Notes: generated from the sequence alone by a model not told the origin. Shown: positions 35,361-46,125, numbered from the stretch's first letter. The stretch is 64,000 nt of DNA from Haliscomenobacter sp. (GCF_016718685.1 NZ_JADKCX010000014.1:5195-69194), one strand, 5' to 3'. Numbers and translations: made by a program.

Positions 35361-36050
35361 TCACCAAATCCACATCAATGTGACATCCTTTATTTTCCAA
35401 GCGTTTTTTTCTTTGGCTACTTCCAACAAAAGCCCTTTGCCACATAGTCCTCCGCATTTGAAAGCGCAATACAGCATGCCCTGCGTTTTTTGCGCATTCA
35501 AAAAAACTTTGGATAGTTGAATGATGCCAATCGCACAAGGCAGGGTTTTTGGGGCATCCTTGAGGGAAATCATTTTTGCAGTACACAAGTGAAAATCTTT
35601 GCCCTGGTAGTGGGTTTGTAAGGTGTTTAAACTATCAACCATAGCTTGGCCATTGCTACTGGTGGCGTATTTTGACATCTTCTTCTTCAACAAGTTTTGA
35701 AAACTGTTGTCGACTTTCATTTTATAGTGCCAAGGATTAAAGCATTTTCGAATGGTTGTATCCATCAAAAGGGTACAATACTTCGTAGAGTCATTAAAAA
35801 GTTTGTTGTGCAAGTGGATGGTTTTTCGCCTGATTTTTGTGGTGTCGGGTTTGTCTTTAGCCCATGCTTTAAAAATCTCTTCTTCGTCTTTGCCTAAATA
35901 AAAATTGTAAAAGTGCCGCACGACAAGCTCATTGGTGATATCGCTGTATAGATTGAGTAAGTCATCATTGGTGGAGGTTTGACATGGTTGGTATTCATTT
36001 TTGCAGGCGCAGAGGAAAATGGCTATACCGATGAGGTAGCTGGCTTTCAT
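35361..36050 (-). CDS. Hypothetical lipoprotein
   Basis: A 229-residue protein with a lipoprotein signal peptide (MKASYLIGIAIFLCACKNEY; lipobox LCAC). The mature part is charged and rich in Lys and Asp, with several cysteines (FHLCTAKMIS, CAFKCGGLCGKGLLL). I do not recognise the family. It is in the same orientation as the STM3941 gene but 50 bases upstream of it. The 210 bases between this gene and the CPBP gene show nothing. Confidence 0.6.
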   Translation of the reverse strand: MKASYLIGIAIFLCACKNEYQPCQTSTNDDLLNLYSDITNELVVRHFYNFYLGKDEEEIFKAWAKDKPDTTKIRRKTIHLHNKLFNDSTKYCTLLMDTTIRKCFNPWHYKMKVDNSFQNLLKKKMSKYATSSNGQAMVDSLNTLQTHYQGKDFHLCTAKMISLKDAPKTLPCAIGIIQLSKVFLNAQKTQGMLYCAFKCGGLCGKGLLLEVAKEKNAWKIKDVTLMWIW

Positions 36051-36260
36051 TTTGGATGATTGTGGACGTTAAAAGATTTTATGGGTAGATGCTGTTTTGG
36101 AGGGGATTGGTGGGAGGCTAGTTTGCGCCTTTTGGTAGGTGTTGTTCGTCGGCTTTTGCTAATAAACCTTGTTTTGCTTGTATAAGCACCACCCCAGGAG
36201 GCCAATAATTACAATCGTATACTCTCTGGTGCAGGATTAGCAACAACTTGTTATTGAAAG

Positions 36261-36934
36261 TTAGTAAATTTTTGAAGGATTGCCACCCAAAGCATTCCCA
36301 ATACCGTGCATCACACAGAGTCCAAACAGTTCGCTTGCTTTCGGGTTGTCCAAACGATGGCTGTTAGAATTATAGCGACCATGAAAATGGGAAAAAGTGT
36401 GTATGGTATTTCAGTATAGGCAGTGGAGAGAATGAGTGGAAAATGCCAAAGTGCCCAGACTGACCCGACGAATAAATGCCGCCGTGTATCGGGTATACCC
36501 AATGCAACAAAACGCGGTTCAAGATAGCCACGCCAACCCCATTCTTCAAACATTGCAAAAATCATTCTTGGAATGAGTTGAGCAGCAAAACCAGCACCAA
36601 ATGCGGATAAAAGGGAGTTTAGATTGCCATTAATTTTGGTCATACCCAATATCAAACCTAGCATAATTACCATCGTAATGATGATGGGATACACAAACAG
36701 ACTAAACAGATACCATTGCCAGCTTTCTTTGAAATTTAAGCTCAGACCTGCATCTTTCCAACCATCGCCCCCGAAAAACCGTAACAATACCATCATCAAA
36801 ATAGGACCAATAATGAAGATCAGCCCGCCAATTTCATTACCACTGGCTGTAACCACGCCACCGATAGCCGATAAGAATAAAACGCCGATTATATAAACCG
36901 TAATGTTCCGTTTAATTTTACTATCCTGATTCAT
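36261..36934 (-). CDS. CPBP-family intramembrane metalloprotease (C-terminal frameshift)
   Basis: A membrane protease of the CAAX prenyl protease/bacteriocin-processing type. Motif 1 is the paired glutamate FEEWGWRGYLEP (Glu130-131) and motif 2 is SVWALWHFPLIL. As given, the frame stops at 36311 without the third motif. Shifting one base between about 36315 and 36340 continues the protein with LCVMHGIGNALGGNPSKIY, supplying the expected HxxxN motif, to a stop at 36261 (224 residues). I annotate that form. Targets are unknown. Confidence 0.75.
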
Positions 36935-36965
36935 GACATTTTGTTTCTTGTAGGTAAAAGACTAA

Positions 36966-37019
36966 CTCACCTGCGAATATAGGAAGAAAGGCATTCAACT
37001 AGCTCATCTGCGAATATAG
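36966..37019. repeat. Direct repeat CTCAYCTGCGAATATAG upstream of CPBP gene
   Basis: CTCACCTGCGAATATAG (36966-36982) and CTCATCTGCGAATATAG (37003-37019) share 16 of 17 bases, and the match extends weakly on both sides (AACTA/ACTAA before, SAAG after), with a 37-bp period. It is located 30-85 bases upstream of the CPBP start. It could be paired binding sites or a local duplication. Confidence 0.55.
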
Positions 37020-37133
37020 CAAGCAATTGTTTGTCTAATAAATAATTACGAATAATATTTTAATATAATAAATTAAGACTTTTGACTCCAGTCCTCAAAC
37101 CCTACCCCTCCCCAATCCCCCCAACCACCGCCA

Positions 37134-38009
37134 TCACCAGCGGTGATCCATTTTTCCCAAATACACCAAGGCGCTATCAATCGCCACCGACTCAAACAAA
37201 CTCCCATCGGCCTGCACCAATTCTTTGACCACAATATTCGGCTCCCGGCTCAAGTCATACGCCGAAGAGATAAAGGCAATGCCCCGACCCACTTCCACCA
37301 AACTGATCAGCAGTTCCAGGGAGGACACCTCCTGCACAATTTTGCCCACCCGGCTAAAACCCGCCTTTTGGCACATCGCTTCAATTTCATCGTACACCGG
37401 GTGCAGGCTGCGGGTGATCTCCACCCATTTTTCGTTTTGGAGTGACTCCAGGGTGAGGGACGGATCCAGGGCGCGCTGGTGTTGTTGCGACAAGATGACT
37501 TTGAGGCTCCCTTTTTTGATGACTTTGGCGCTCAATTCAGGGTAGTGCAGGGGCAAAAGGGTGAAGCCAAGGTCGATGTTTTCGGCCAAAACTGCGGCTT
37601 GTACACTTTGCGGGGTGGGAAACTCCACCAATTTGACCTCCACCTTGGGGAAATCGTGGTTCAGCGCTTGCAGCAGCTCCACCAGGCGCTCGCGGAGGGC
37701 GGTTTTGTATACACCGACCTGCAGCACTTGCTGGTGTAGTCCAATTTGGCGGGCTTGCTCGATGGCTTGCTGGCTCAGTTGGAGGATTTTGCGGGCCGCT
37801 GTGACAAAAGATGCCCCGGCTTCCGTCAGTTCCACTTTGCGGAGGTGTTGGCGGCTGGCGCGGACAAACAGCTCCACGCCAATTTCGTTTTCCAAGAGCG
37901 CAATTTGCTGACTCAGGGCAGGTTGGGATACAAATAACTTCTGTGCGGCCTTACTGAAGTGCAAGTCTTCGGCAACTGCCACAAAATAGCGCAACTGTCG
38001 TAGTTCCAT
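37134..38009 (-). CDS. LysR-family transcriptional regulator
   Basis: A 291-residue regulator. The N-terminal winged helix (MELRQLRYFVAVAEDLHFSK, then SQPALSQQIALLENEIGVEL) is classical, followed by a linker helix and a two-lobed periplasmic-binding-protein-like effector domain (VGVYKTALRERLVEL; GFTLLPLHYPELSA). It resembles the group governing aromatic or efflux genes. Its target cannot be told; hppD lies in divergent orientation 580 bases away. Its upstream region is corrupted by a homopolymer-rich stretch, so the promoter cannot be read. Confidence 0.9.
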   Translation of the reverse strand: MELRQLRYFVAVAEDLHFSKAAQKLFVSQPALSQQIALLENEIGVELFVRASRQHLRKVELTEAGASFVTAARKILQLSQQAIEQARQIGLHQQVLQVGVYKTALRERLVELLQALNHDFPKVEVKLVEFPTPQSVQAAVLAENIDLGFTLLPLHYPELSAKVIKKGSLKVILSQQHQRALDPSLTLESLQNEKWVEITRSLHPVYDEIEAMCQKAGFSRVGKIVQEVSSLELLISLVEVGRGIAFISSAYDLSREPNIVVKELVQADGSLFESVAIDSALVYLGKMDHRW

Positions 38010-38029
38010 GTTCAGGGCCGGTTAAAAAT

Positions 38030-38162
38030 TTTTGTTTTTTTGGAAAAAGGGGGCCCTTTTGGGGGGGAGGGGGGCACGGAGGGGGGGGGGGGGCGCCCCG
38101 AGGGGACTTTTGGAAAACCACCCCCCCCACAAGGGGTTTCGGAAAAAAAAAATTTTTTAAAC
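38030..38162. other. Homopolymer-inflated stretch, probable sequence artefact
   Basis: This segment is built almost only from runs of one base (G up to 13 in a row, C up to 8, A up to 10, T up to 7). Neighbouring DNA is of normal complexity. It starts about 20 bases before the LysR gene. It looks like a poor-quality read or gap-fill rather than genomic sequence. A similar stretch is at 45840-46060. Confidence 0.6.
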
Positions 38163-38267
38163 AAGCTCTTGTATAAGTTTTGCTTATGACAAAATTAGAA
38201 AATTGTATTGGTTTGGGAGCAAGTTTTGGAGAAACTTTGTAGTGCCAAATAAAACAATGACCACTTG

Positions 38268-38560
38268 AAACCGCCTGCGGCGGGGCTTGTTTTTTAGCCA
38301 CAAATGACACAAATTTTCACAAATGCTACCGCAGCTACATACCGAAGCGACAATAATGGGAACGCGGATGACACGGATTACACGGATTTACGCGGATTTA
38401 TTGCTGCGCCTAATTTGATCCGCGTAAATCCGCTTAATCCGTGTCATCCGCGTTCCCATGATCTGCAGCGCCGCAGGCGCGAGAACGGAAAATGGTGTTT
38501 GTGAGAATTTATGTCATTTGTGGCTAAAAAAATGTGATCGCAACGCCGCAGGCGGTGCTT
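38268..38560. repeat. Nested inverted-repeat element, about 290 bp
   Basis: The outer arms (ACCGCCTGCGGCG, then TTTTTTAGCCACAAATGACA; about 38268-38326 and 38506-38560) flank an inner pair of 41-base arms at 38357-38397 and 38418-38458 that match at 39-40 positions (TGGGAACGCGGATGACACGG, then repeated ACGGATT units). The centre also holds small GCCGCAGGC hairpins. There is no open reading frame and no transposase. The architecture matches other gap repeats in this window, but this is the largest. It lies upstream of hppD. Confidence 0.85.
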
Positions 38561-38590
38561 AAACTTTCAACCAAATAAAACCAAGTCCAA

Positions 38591-39724
38591 ATGGAACTCC
38601 TGCTCGAAAATCCCCGAACCGCCCTGAATAACTCCAGCGATTTTTTGCCCCTGCTCGGCACCGACCACATCGAGTTTTACGTCGGCAATGCCAAACAATC
38701 TGCTCATTTTTACGAGCACGTTTTTGGCTTTGAAATGATCGCCTACGCCGGCCCGGAAACGGGCGTGAAAGACCGTGCCTCCTACGTCCTGCAACAAGGC
38801 AAAATCCGTCTGGTGTTGACCACCTCTCTCGTACCCAACTCCGAGATTTCAGAGCACGTGCGCAAACACGGTGATGGCGTAAAAGTGATGGCCCTCTGGG
38901 TAGACGATGCCTTCTCTGCTTATGCCGAAACCCTGCGTCGGGGCGCCGAACCGGCTGCGGAACCCCAAACCTTGCACGATGAAAGCGGCGAAGTCGTTGT
39001 CGCTTCCATCAAAACCTACGGCGACACCATCCACACTTTTGTAGAGCGGAAAAACTACCAGGGGGTGTTTCTGCCCGGTTTTGTACCCCGCAAAAGCCGG
39101 GCCTTCCACGGCAGTGTTGGCCTACAATACGTTGACCACTGCGTAGGCAATGTTGAATTGGGACAAATGAACCGCTGGGTAAAGTTTTACGAAGAAGTGA
39201 TGGGCTTTAAACTCTTGCTCACTTTTGACGACAAAGACATTTCTACCGAATATTCCGCCTTGATGTCCAAAGTGGTCTCCAATGGCAATGGCTACATCAA
39301 ATTCCCCATCAACGAACCCGCCGCCGGGCGCAAAAAATCGCAGGTAGACGAATACCTTGATTTTTATGGCGGTCCTGGCGTACAACACATTGCCGTAGCC
39401 ACCCACAACATCATCGATACCGTATCCGAATTGCGCAGTCGGGGCGTGGAATTTTTGGAAGTGCCCGCCAGTTATTACGATGATTTACTAGATCGGGTAG
39501 GCCGCATCGACGAAGACTTCCAACCCTTAAAAGACCTCAATATCCTGGTGGATCGGGATGAAGAAGGTTATTTGTTGCAAATTTTTACCAAGCCTGTAGA
39601 AGACCGTCCCACCCTGTTTTTTGAAATCATCCAGCGCAAAGGAGCAACTTCTTTTGGCAAGGGAAATTTTAAAGCCTTGTTTGAAGCCATTGAGCGGGAG
39701 CAAGCAAGAAGGGGAAACCTATAA
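38591..39724 (+). CDS. hppD: 4-hydroxyphenylpyruvate dioxygenase
   Basis: A 377-residue non-haem iron enzyme converting 4-hydroxyphenylpyruvate to homogentisate in tyrosine degradation. It has two vicinal-oxygen-chelate domains: the first opens LLGTDHIEFYVGNAKQSAHF; the second contains the iron ligands His in VGLQYVDHCVGNVE, His in GPGVQHIAVATH, and Glu in TLFFEIIQRKG. The C-terminal gating helix FGKGNFKALFEAIEREQARR is intact. The length is normal. The homogentisate dioxygenase and fumarylacetoacetase genes are not in this window. Confidence 0.96.
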   Translation: MELLLENPRTALNNSSDFLPLLGTDHIEFYVGNAKQSAHFYEHVFGFEMIAYAGPETGVKDRASYVLQQGKIRLVLTTSLVPNSEISEHVRKHGDGVKVMALWVDDAFSAYAETLRRGAEPAAEPQTLHDESGEVVVASIKTYGDTIHTFVERKNYQGVFLPGFVPRKSRAFHGSVGLQYVDHCVGNVELGQMNRWVKFYEEVMGFKLLLTFDDKDISTEYSALMSKVVSNGNGYIKFPINEPAAGRKKSQVDEYLDFYGGPGVQHIAVATHNIIDTVSELRSRGVEFLEVPASYYDDLLDRVGRIDEDFQPLKDLNILVDRDEEGYLLQIFTKPVEDRPTLFFEIIQRKGATSFGKGNFKALFEAIEREQARRGNL

Positions 39725-39773
39725 ACTCTCCTAAATTTTTGTTAATGTAAGGGGTAAACCTGCCAATTTGCCG

Positions 39774-39781
39774 TAGTTTTG
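39774..39781 (+). promoter_or_regulatory. Candidate -7 element (TAGTTTTG) of the TamB gene
   Basis: TAGTTTTG matches TAnnTTTG and lies 16 bases before the ATG 39798. No clear TTG is found at the proper -33 spacing. Confidence 0.35.
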
Positions 39782-39797
39782 GGGTTTTATAAGTAGA

Positions 39798-42700
39798 ATG
39801 GAAAATCAGGACCAAAAAACGAGGCAAGACTGGCGCGAAGTACGATGGGGACTGTGGCAAATTTACCGCCGGGTAGCCGCCATTCTGCGCATTACGCTCA
39901 CCGTTTTGGCGGTGGGGGTCACTACTCTTTTCCTGATATTTCAGGTGCCCATGGTGCAGGAGTGGGCCATCGACGAAATCACCAAAGCCATCTCCAAAAC
40001 CACCGGAACCCGCACCGAAGTAGGGCATTTTCGTTTGAGTTTGTTCAATCATCTGGTCTTGAATGATGTGTACATCGAGGATGATCAACGCGATACCTTG
40101 CTTTTTTGTAAAAACCTCAGTGCACAAATCAAACTAAGCCCCATTACCCTACTGCGCGAAGGGCTGGTTTTTGACGAATTGAGCGTATCCGAGGGGCGTT
40201 TTAACATCAAAAAAGCGCCCGCAGCAGAAATGAACAACCTGGAGATGCTGCTGGAGCGACTTTTTCCGCCCCAACAGACCGTGACCAAAAAAGAAAAAAA
40301 ACCCTTCAAGTTGGCCATCAAAAAGCTCAACCTGGATGATGTCATTTTTTTGAAAAACGACCTGCACCGGGGGCAACGGATGAAAATTGTACTGGCCCGC
40401 GGGCGCATTGCCATCAACAAGATGAACCTGCCTGGTAAGCGCCTGGAAGCCAAGTACATTCGACTAAAGGGTGCTGAAATCTTAATCGACGAATTGCCCT
40501 ATGGGCCTGGTTATGAAGACTCCCTAACCGAAATAGAAGAGCAGATTCCGGTGGACAGTACGGTAGTGGACACCACAACCTGGGATGTTGTGGTCAAAGA
40601 AATCGATTTTTCCAAATCAGTATTCCATCTGCACAATTACCGCAAAGCACCCCAAAAATCCAATGCGCGCGACACCATCGACTACGCGCACATGGAAGTA
40701 CGCGATATTGACATCAAAATTAAAAATTTTGCGATCAAAAAAGAGGTGTTCTCCGGCAAGTTGAACAACATCTCTTTTCGTGAAAAAAGTGGGTTTGAAC
40801 TCAGCAAACTGGCGGCAAAAGAAGCCATCGTGAGTTCGCGAGAAATCACCCTCAATGGTATGGCACTCATCACGCCTAACTCTAATATTGGCGACACCTT
40901 GCAGTTAAAATTTGATTCTTTTGACGACTTTGCCGATTTCCCCAACGCCGTGCGGCTGGATACCAAGTTTGATGGGGCCAAAATCGCCATGCGCGACATC
41001 ATGGCTTTTGCCAGCGATCTGACTACCAATCCCTTTTTTCGCAAAAATCGGGAAACGACCCTTTCCATTGATGGCCGCATGTACGGGGTGATCAACAACC
41101 TCAACGGCCGCAAACTCCGGATACTCCTGCCCGATGGCACTTTTTTGCAGGGCCGTTTTGACGCCCGCAACCTGGCCGTTAAAGACAATGAGTCGATCGA
41201 ATTGCGGATGGACCAGCTCAGTACGAGCATGCGCACCTTAAGGGACCTTTTGCCCAATTTCAGTTTGCCCAAAAACTTTGACAAGTTGGGAAACTACAGT
41301 ACCGGGGGGATTTTATCGGTTTTTTCAACAGCTTTACCACCATCGGACAACTCTTTACCAGCATCGGTAGCGCCGACCTGAACGTGTCCTTGAAAAATAC
41401 CGAAAGCCCCGAACGCGCTTCGTATTCCGGGATTGTGACCTTGAACAATTTTGATTTGGGCAAATGGACCGACAACAAAACTTAGGTAAAATCAGTTTGC
41501 GGGCAGCCGTTGGTGAAGGCGACGGCTATGGCCTTGCGGGAAAAAATGCCCGGGCCAAACTGACCGCCGATATCAAAAGTTTTGAATTTAAAGGGTACAA
41601 ATACACCAACGCACATATGGAAGGCGAGCTCAAAGCCCGCCAATTTGATGGGAATCTCAACATTAAAGACGACAATATTGATTTGGTCTTTGCGGGTAAA
41701 GTCGATTTGTCCAAAGACATTCCCGAGTATATTTTTAATTCTTCGATCAACCGACTCAACCTCCAAAAACTCAATTTCAGCAAAGAAGAAATAGTACTGA
41801 CGGGTAATGTTGACCTCAACATCCAGGCCAATAATCTAGCCGATCTGGTTGGCAAAGCTGAGTTCAGAGACTTTGACATCAACAAAGGGGATCAAACCTA
41901 TCACTTCAAACTTGTCAATATTCGTTCTTCCCTGGATACAGCAGGTGGCCGAGAACTGAACATCGCCTCAGATGTAATGGATGCCCAATTGCAGGGGAGA
42001 TTCGATATTGAAAAAATTCCCGCAGCACTACAACTTTTTATTTACGATAATTTTCCAGGTTTTGCCAATCGTTTTCGCATTCCCAAAATTGACTCTTTGC
42101 TGCGGCCGCAGCAATTTGAGTACAACATCAAAATCAAGGACAGTGGAGGCCTGCATGAGCTCCTCAACGCCCAATTGGGCCCACTAAAAAACTTTGAGCT
42201 GACGGGTAATTTTGACAACCTGACCTCCAAACTGGAAGCAAAATTGAAAGCCCCTGAATTTCGTTTTGGATCCATGTCTGCAACTGATCTGGGTTTGATC
42301 GTTGATTTAACCGATGGCGAAGGCTACATGAACTTCAATACCGAAGCCTTGAACATCAATGAAAAACTGAAATTACCCGACATTACCTTACTCACCATTC
42401 TCGATCGGGATACCATTGATTTTTCTTTAAATTATGCCGACCACTCTTCGAAAGTGCTTTCCAAAGTTGACCTGAACGGTCGGTTTTACATTCGCGACAC
42501 CAGCACCATGTTGATGCAGTTGAAGAACTCAAACCTCCGTTTGCTCAACTCCACCTGGTCGATTAATCCAAAAAACTCCATCGCTTTTGGCAAAGATTAC
42601 ATCGATGTACAAGACTTTGTGTTGCAGTACGAAAACAAATCCATCTACCTCGATCGTCTGGGGAGGAAAGGAGTAAAACTGGCCATGAACAACATGGACT

Positions 42701-44676
42701 TGAATTTGCTCAATGATTACCTCAATTTTGAACCCATGAAGTTCGGAGGGCGTTGCAATGTTGAAGCGCGGGTGGAAGATGTGCTCAGTTTGAAAAACCT
42801 GGGGATTTCCGTGGTCAGTGATACCTTTTTGATCAATCGCGATGATTGGGGGCTGATGCGTTTGGACCTGAAAATGAAGGATCGGCAACATCCCCTGGAG
42901 GCCTATTTTGCCATGACTAAAGATACAGCTCAGCTGTTGCTGGAAGGGTATTACAACCTCAGCACTTTTGGGGAAAGTTCGGAACAAAAAGCCCGCTATT
43001 TTGACGCCAATCTGAACATCCATTCTTATCCTTTGCGGATTGCCGACTATTTTGTAGGTGATGTATTCAAGAACCTGTATGGGTATTTTGATACCGATTT
43101 ACATGTTAATGGAGACATCAACAACCCCAATATCGGGGGCAAAATGCACCTCATTAAAGGTGGTTTTACCGTAGACTACCTCAAAACAACCTATACGTTC
43201 AATAAAGGCGATGTAGTAGTGGACAATTTCCTTTTTGACATGTCAGACATGTTGTTGTACGACAAAAGGAAAAACCGCGCTCAACTGGATGGAGGAATTC
43301 GCCACGACCATTTGCGCCGCTTTGGTTTCAACGCGACCTTGCGCACCATTGAGCCTTTCCTTGCCCTGGATACCAAAAAGGGCGACAATGAGCAGTTTTA
43401 CGGACAGGCGATTGGAATGGGTAAGATCAATTTTTCAGGATCTTTCCAACGCCCGGATATTTCCGTGAATGCTGCGGTGGGTGAGGGTTCACGCTTGGTC
43501 ATCCCCGTGAGCAACGAACGAAAAGTGGGGCAATTTGAGTTTGTCAAGTTTGTGGAAAAAACACCCCAAAAAGATAAAAAAGATGAAGATGATCGCGAAC
43601 TCACCGGAGTGGGCATCGACCTGGACATCACCGTACAACGGGGTGCGGAAATACAAATCATCTTCAACGAACAATCGGGTGATGTGATCAAAGGTGCGGG
43701 TAGAGGTGCGGTACAGATTTCGGTGCCACGTGGTGGAGACTTTAAAATGTTCGGGGAAATTGTGATCGACGAAGGGGAGTACCTCTTTACGCTCTACAAT
43801 TTATTCAACAAGGGCTTCCGGGTCAAAGAAGGGGGGACCCTGACCTGGAATGGCAATCCTTTTGGCGCCACCATCAATCTGGAAGCGGAATACCGCGACC
43901 TGAGTGCCTCGGTGTACAGTTTCATTCAGGAATACCTGGCCACAACAACCGACGAAGAATTGAAAGCCGCTGCCAATAGAAATACCAACATTGATTTGCG
44001 CATGAAATTGCGGGGTGATTTGTTGAAACCGACCATTGATTTTGATCTCGCTTTTCCCAATTTAAGGGGTCAACTGCAAAGTTTTGCCGAAAGCAAAATC
44101 CGGATTTTGAAACAGGATCAAAACGAGCTCAATAAACAAGTTTCGGGCTTGATTTTATTTGGGCAGTTTTTGCCTGCCGATTTTGCCTTGGGCAACCAGG
44201 CTCGGGCTTTTGCCCTCAATTCGGTGAGTGAATTGGTGTCCAACCAGGTCTCTTTGATGGTGACTGAATTGTTGAAAGATTTGGTGGGGGATGGTGTACT
44301 TTCCGACATCAACTTCAACATTCGGCAAGCCTTGACCAGCTCAGGCAGCAACGAATTTCAGTTCAGCCTCAAACCCTATTTCCTGCAAGATCGCCTCTCG
44401 GTACAAGTGGGGGGCAACATCCAAAACAATGTACCCGGCACGGAAAATGTCGGCACCTTTGTCGGTACGGATGTAGTGATCGAATACGCCATCACCCCCG
44501 ATCGCAACCTCAAATTGCGCATTTTCCAAAAACTACAGCCGGATGTAGGCGGGCGTCGTTTCCAGGTGGGAACTGGCCTGAGCTTCCGCAAGGAGTACAA
44601 CTCATTGGCTGATTTCTTCAAGAGTTTTAAAAAAGCAACGAGTAGCGAAAAGCGAAAAGCGAAAAGCGAAAAGTGA
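39798..44676 (+). CDS. TamB/DUF490-family translocation and assembly protein (two frameshifts)
   Basis: Restored length is about 1,626 residues. The start (MENQDQKTRQDWREVRWGLW) is cytoplasmic, followed by one transmembrane helix (ILRITLTVLAVGVTTLFLIF), then a very long beta-rich periplasmic region ending in the TamB C-terminal domain (GEYLFTLYNLFNKGFRVKEG, GTLTWNGNPFGATINLEAEY, QLQSFAESKIRILKQDQNEL). Such proteins bridge the inner and outer membranes and carry lipids or help outer-membrane protein assembly. Frame breaks: one T short at 41311-41314 (STGGI continues FIGFFNSF) and one A short at 41477-41480 (DNKNLGKISL). The final residues SEKRKAKSEK come from a 7-base DNA repeat. Confidence 0.88.
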
Positions 44677-44679
44677 AAA
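44644..44679 (+). repeat. Tandem 7-bp repeat (AGCGAAA) at the 3' end of tamB
   Basis: AGCGAAA occurs four times in a row, then AGTGAAA, covering the last codons of the TamB-like gene and its stop. A 7-bp unit changes frame if copies are gained or lost, so it is a natural slippage site that would alter the C-terminus. Confidence 0.75.
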
Positions 44680-44688
44680 ACTTAAAAC

Positions 44689-45771
44689 TTAGGGCAATTT
44701 TACCATTTGTTGCCGCAGCAGATGATCGGCAAGTACCAGTGCCGCCATGGACTCTACAATCGGCACTGCTCTGGGCAACACACAGGGATCGTGGCGTCCC
44801 TTGCCCGTGACAGTCACCGCTTCTCCTTGTTCATTCACCGACTCTTGCTCGGGAATGATGGTGGCAACGGGTTTGAAGGCCACCCGAAAAGTGATGTCCA
44901 TGCCATTGGAAATGCCGCCCTGAATGCCTCCGGAGTGGTTGGTACGGGTGAGGATTTTGCCGTCTTCCTGATAAAAACTATCGTTGTGCTCCGAGCCGCG
45001 CATACTCACGCCAGCGAAACCCGAACCGTATTCAAAACCTTTACAAGCATTGATGCTCAGCATGGCTTTGCCTAGGTCGGCGTGGAGTTTGTCAAAAGCG
45101 GGCTCACCCAACCCGACCGGGCAACCTGTGATCACTGCGCTGACTACCCCGCCGATGGTATCGCCGTCTTTGCGCACGGCTTTAATCAGGTCGATCATTT
45201 GTTCGGCCATGGCCGGATCAGGGCAACGCACGTCATTGGATTCGGTGAGGGAAAGATCGAGCTCGGAGGCAGATTTTTGTAAAACCAAAGGTCCCACCTG
45301 GCTCACGTAAGCCTGGATTTGTACCCCTTGTTGAGCCAAAAGCAATTTGGCAATCGCCCCTGCGGCCACCCGCGCAGCTGTCTCCCGTGCGGAAGAACGT
45401 CCACCGCCGCGGTAGTCGCGAATGCCATACTTGACCTGATAAGTGTAATCGGCATGTGAGGGGCGGTATTTATCGGCAATGTGGCCGTAGTCATGCGAGC
45501 GTTGATCGCCATTGTAAATGACCATCGCTAGGGGAGTACCCGTACTTTTGCCTTCAAAAATGCCTGACAAAATCTGGACGGTATCACTTTCTTTGCGTTG
45601 GGTAACGATGTTGGACTGGCCTGGTCGACGCCGATCCAATTCGGATTGGATGAACGCCTCATCGATTACCAAACCCGCTGGGCATCCATCAATGACTACA
45701 CCGATGGCTTTGCCATGGGATTCTCCAAAAGTGCTGATGCGAAATGCGCTGCCGAATATGCTTCCTGCCAC
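44689..45771 (-). CDS. aroC: Chorismate synthase
   Basis: A 360-residue enzyme that makes chorismate from EPSP at the end of the shikimate pathway, using reduced FMN. Family signatures are complete: FGESHGKAIGVVIDGCPAGL, the arginine-rich RRRPGQSNIVTQRKESD, DYRGGGRSSARETAARVAAG, and GGISNGMDITFRVAFKP near the C-terminus. I take the GTG at 45771 as the start, since SIFGSAFRISTFGESHG begins there in the family; the 21 extra residues read upstream are not family-like. The upstream region is the second homopolymer-inflated stretch. Confidence 0.95.
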   Translation of the reverse strand: MAGSIFGSAFRISTFGESHGKAIGVVIDGCPAGLVIDEAFIQSELDRRRPGQSNIVTQRKESDTVQILSGIFEGKSTGTPLAMVIYNGDQRSHDYGHIADKYRPSHADYTYQVKYGIRDYRGGGRSSARETAARVAAGAIAKLLLAQQGVQIQAYVSQVGPLVLQKSASELDLSLTESNDVRCPDPAMAEQMIDLIKAVRKDGDTIGGVVSAVITGCPVGLGEPAFDKLHADLGKAMLSINACKGFEYGSGFAGVSMRGSEHNDSFYQEDGKILTRTNHSGGIQGGISNGMDITFRVAFKPVATIIPEQESVNEQGEAVTVTGKGRHDPCVLPRAVPIVESMAALVLADHLLRQQMVKLP

Positions 45772-45839
45772 GGTGGTCGTTTTTTGACTTTGCGCAGGCT
45801 GGATCGGGACAATGGCCCTATTTTTTGATCTCAAGCGCC

Positions 45840-46060
45840 CCGAAGGGCCGCGGGGGCGGTTGGGTGGGGGGCTCGGGGGGGGGTCGCGGGGGCGAAGGGG
45901 GGGGTTTTCCCCCCCCGGGGGGGGGGTTTTTTTGTTGGGGGGGGTTTTGTTGGGGGCTTGGTTGTTCCGTCCGCCTCCCCCCGTGAGGGGGCGGGCGGTC
46001 CCAAGGAAAATTTTTTTCGTTGGAAAAGGTTTCCAGGGAGGGGGGCTGTTGCTATTTTTT
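45840..46060. other. Homopolymer-inflated G-rich stretch, probable sequence artefact
   Basis: The run of G tracts (up to 11 bases) broken by C and T tracts has the same look as 38030-38162 and differs sharply from neighbouring DNA. Long readings on the plus strand are only G-P-rich low complexity. It separates the divergent aroC and transglutaminase genes, where two promoters would be expected. Indels in the adjacent transglutaminase gene agree with poor quality here. Confidence 0.6.
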
Positions 46061-46125
46061 TAATTTTACAATTATCCTATCAGTCATCACCCGATAAACA
46101 CACGCTACAGAAATCAATAACCTAG

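Noticed and set aside
45744..46063. Gly/Pro-rich open frames on the plus strand
   Set aside because: Low-complexity translation of the homopolymer-inflated stretch; not protein-like.
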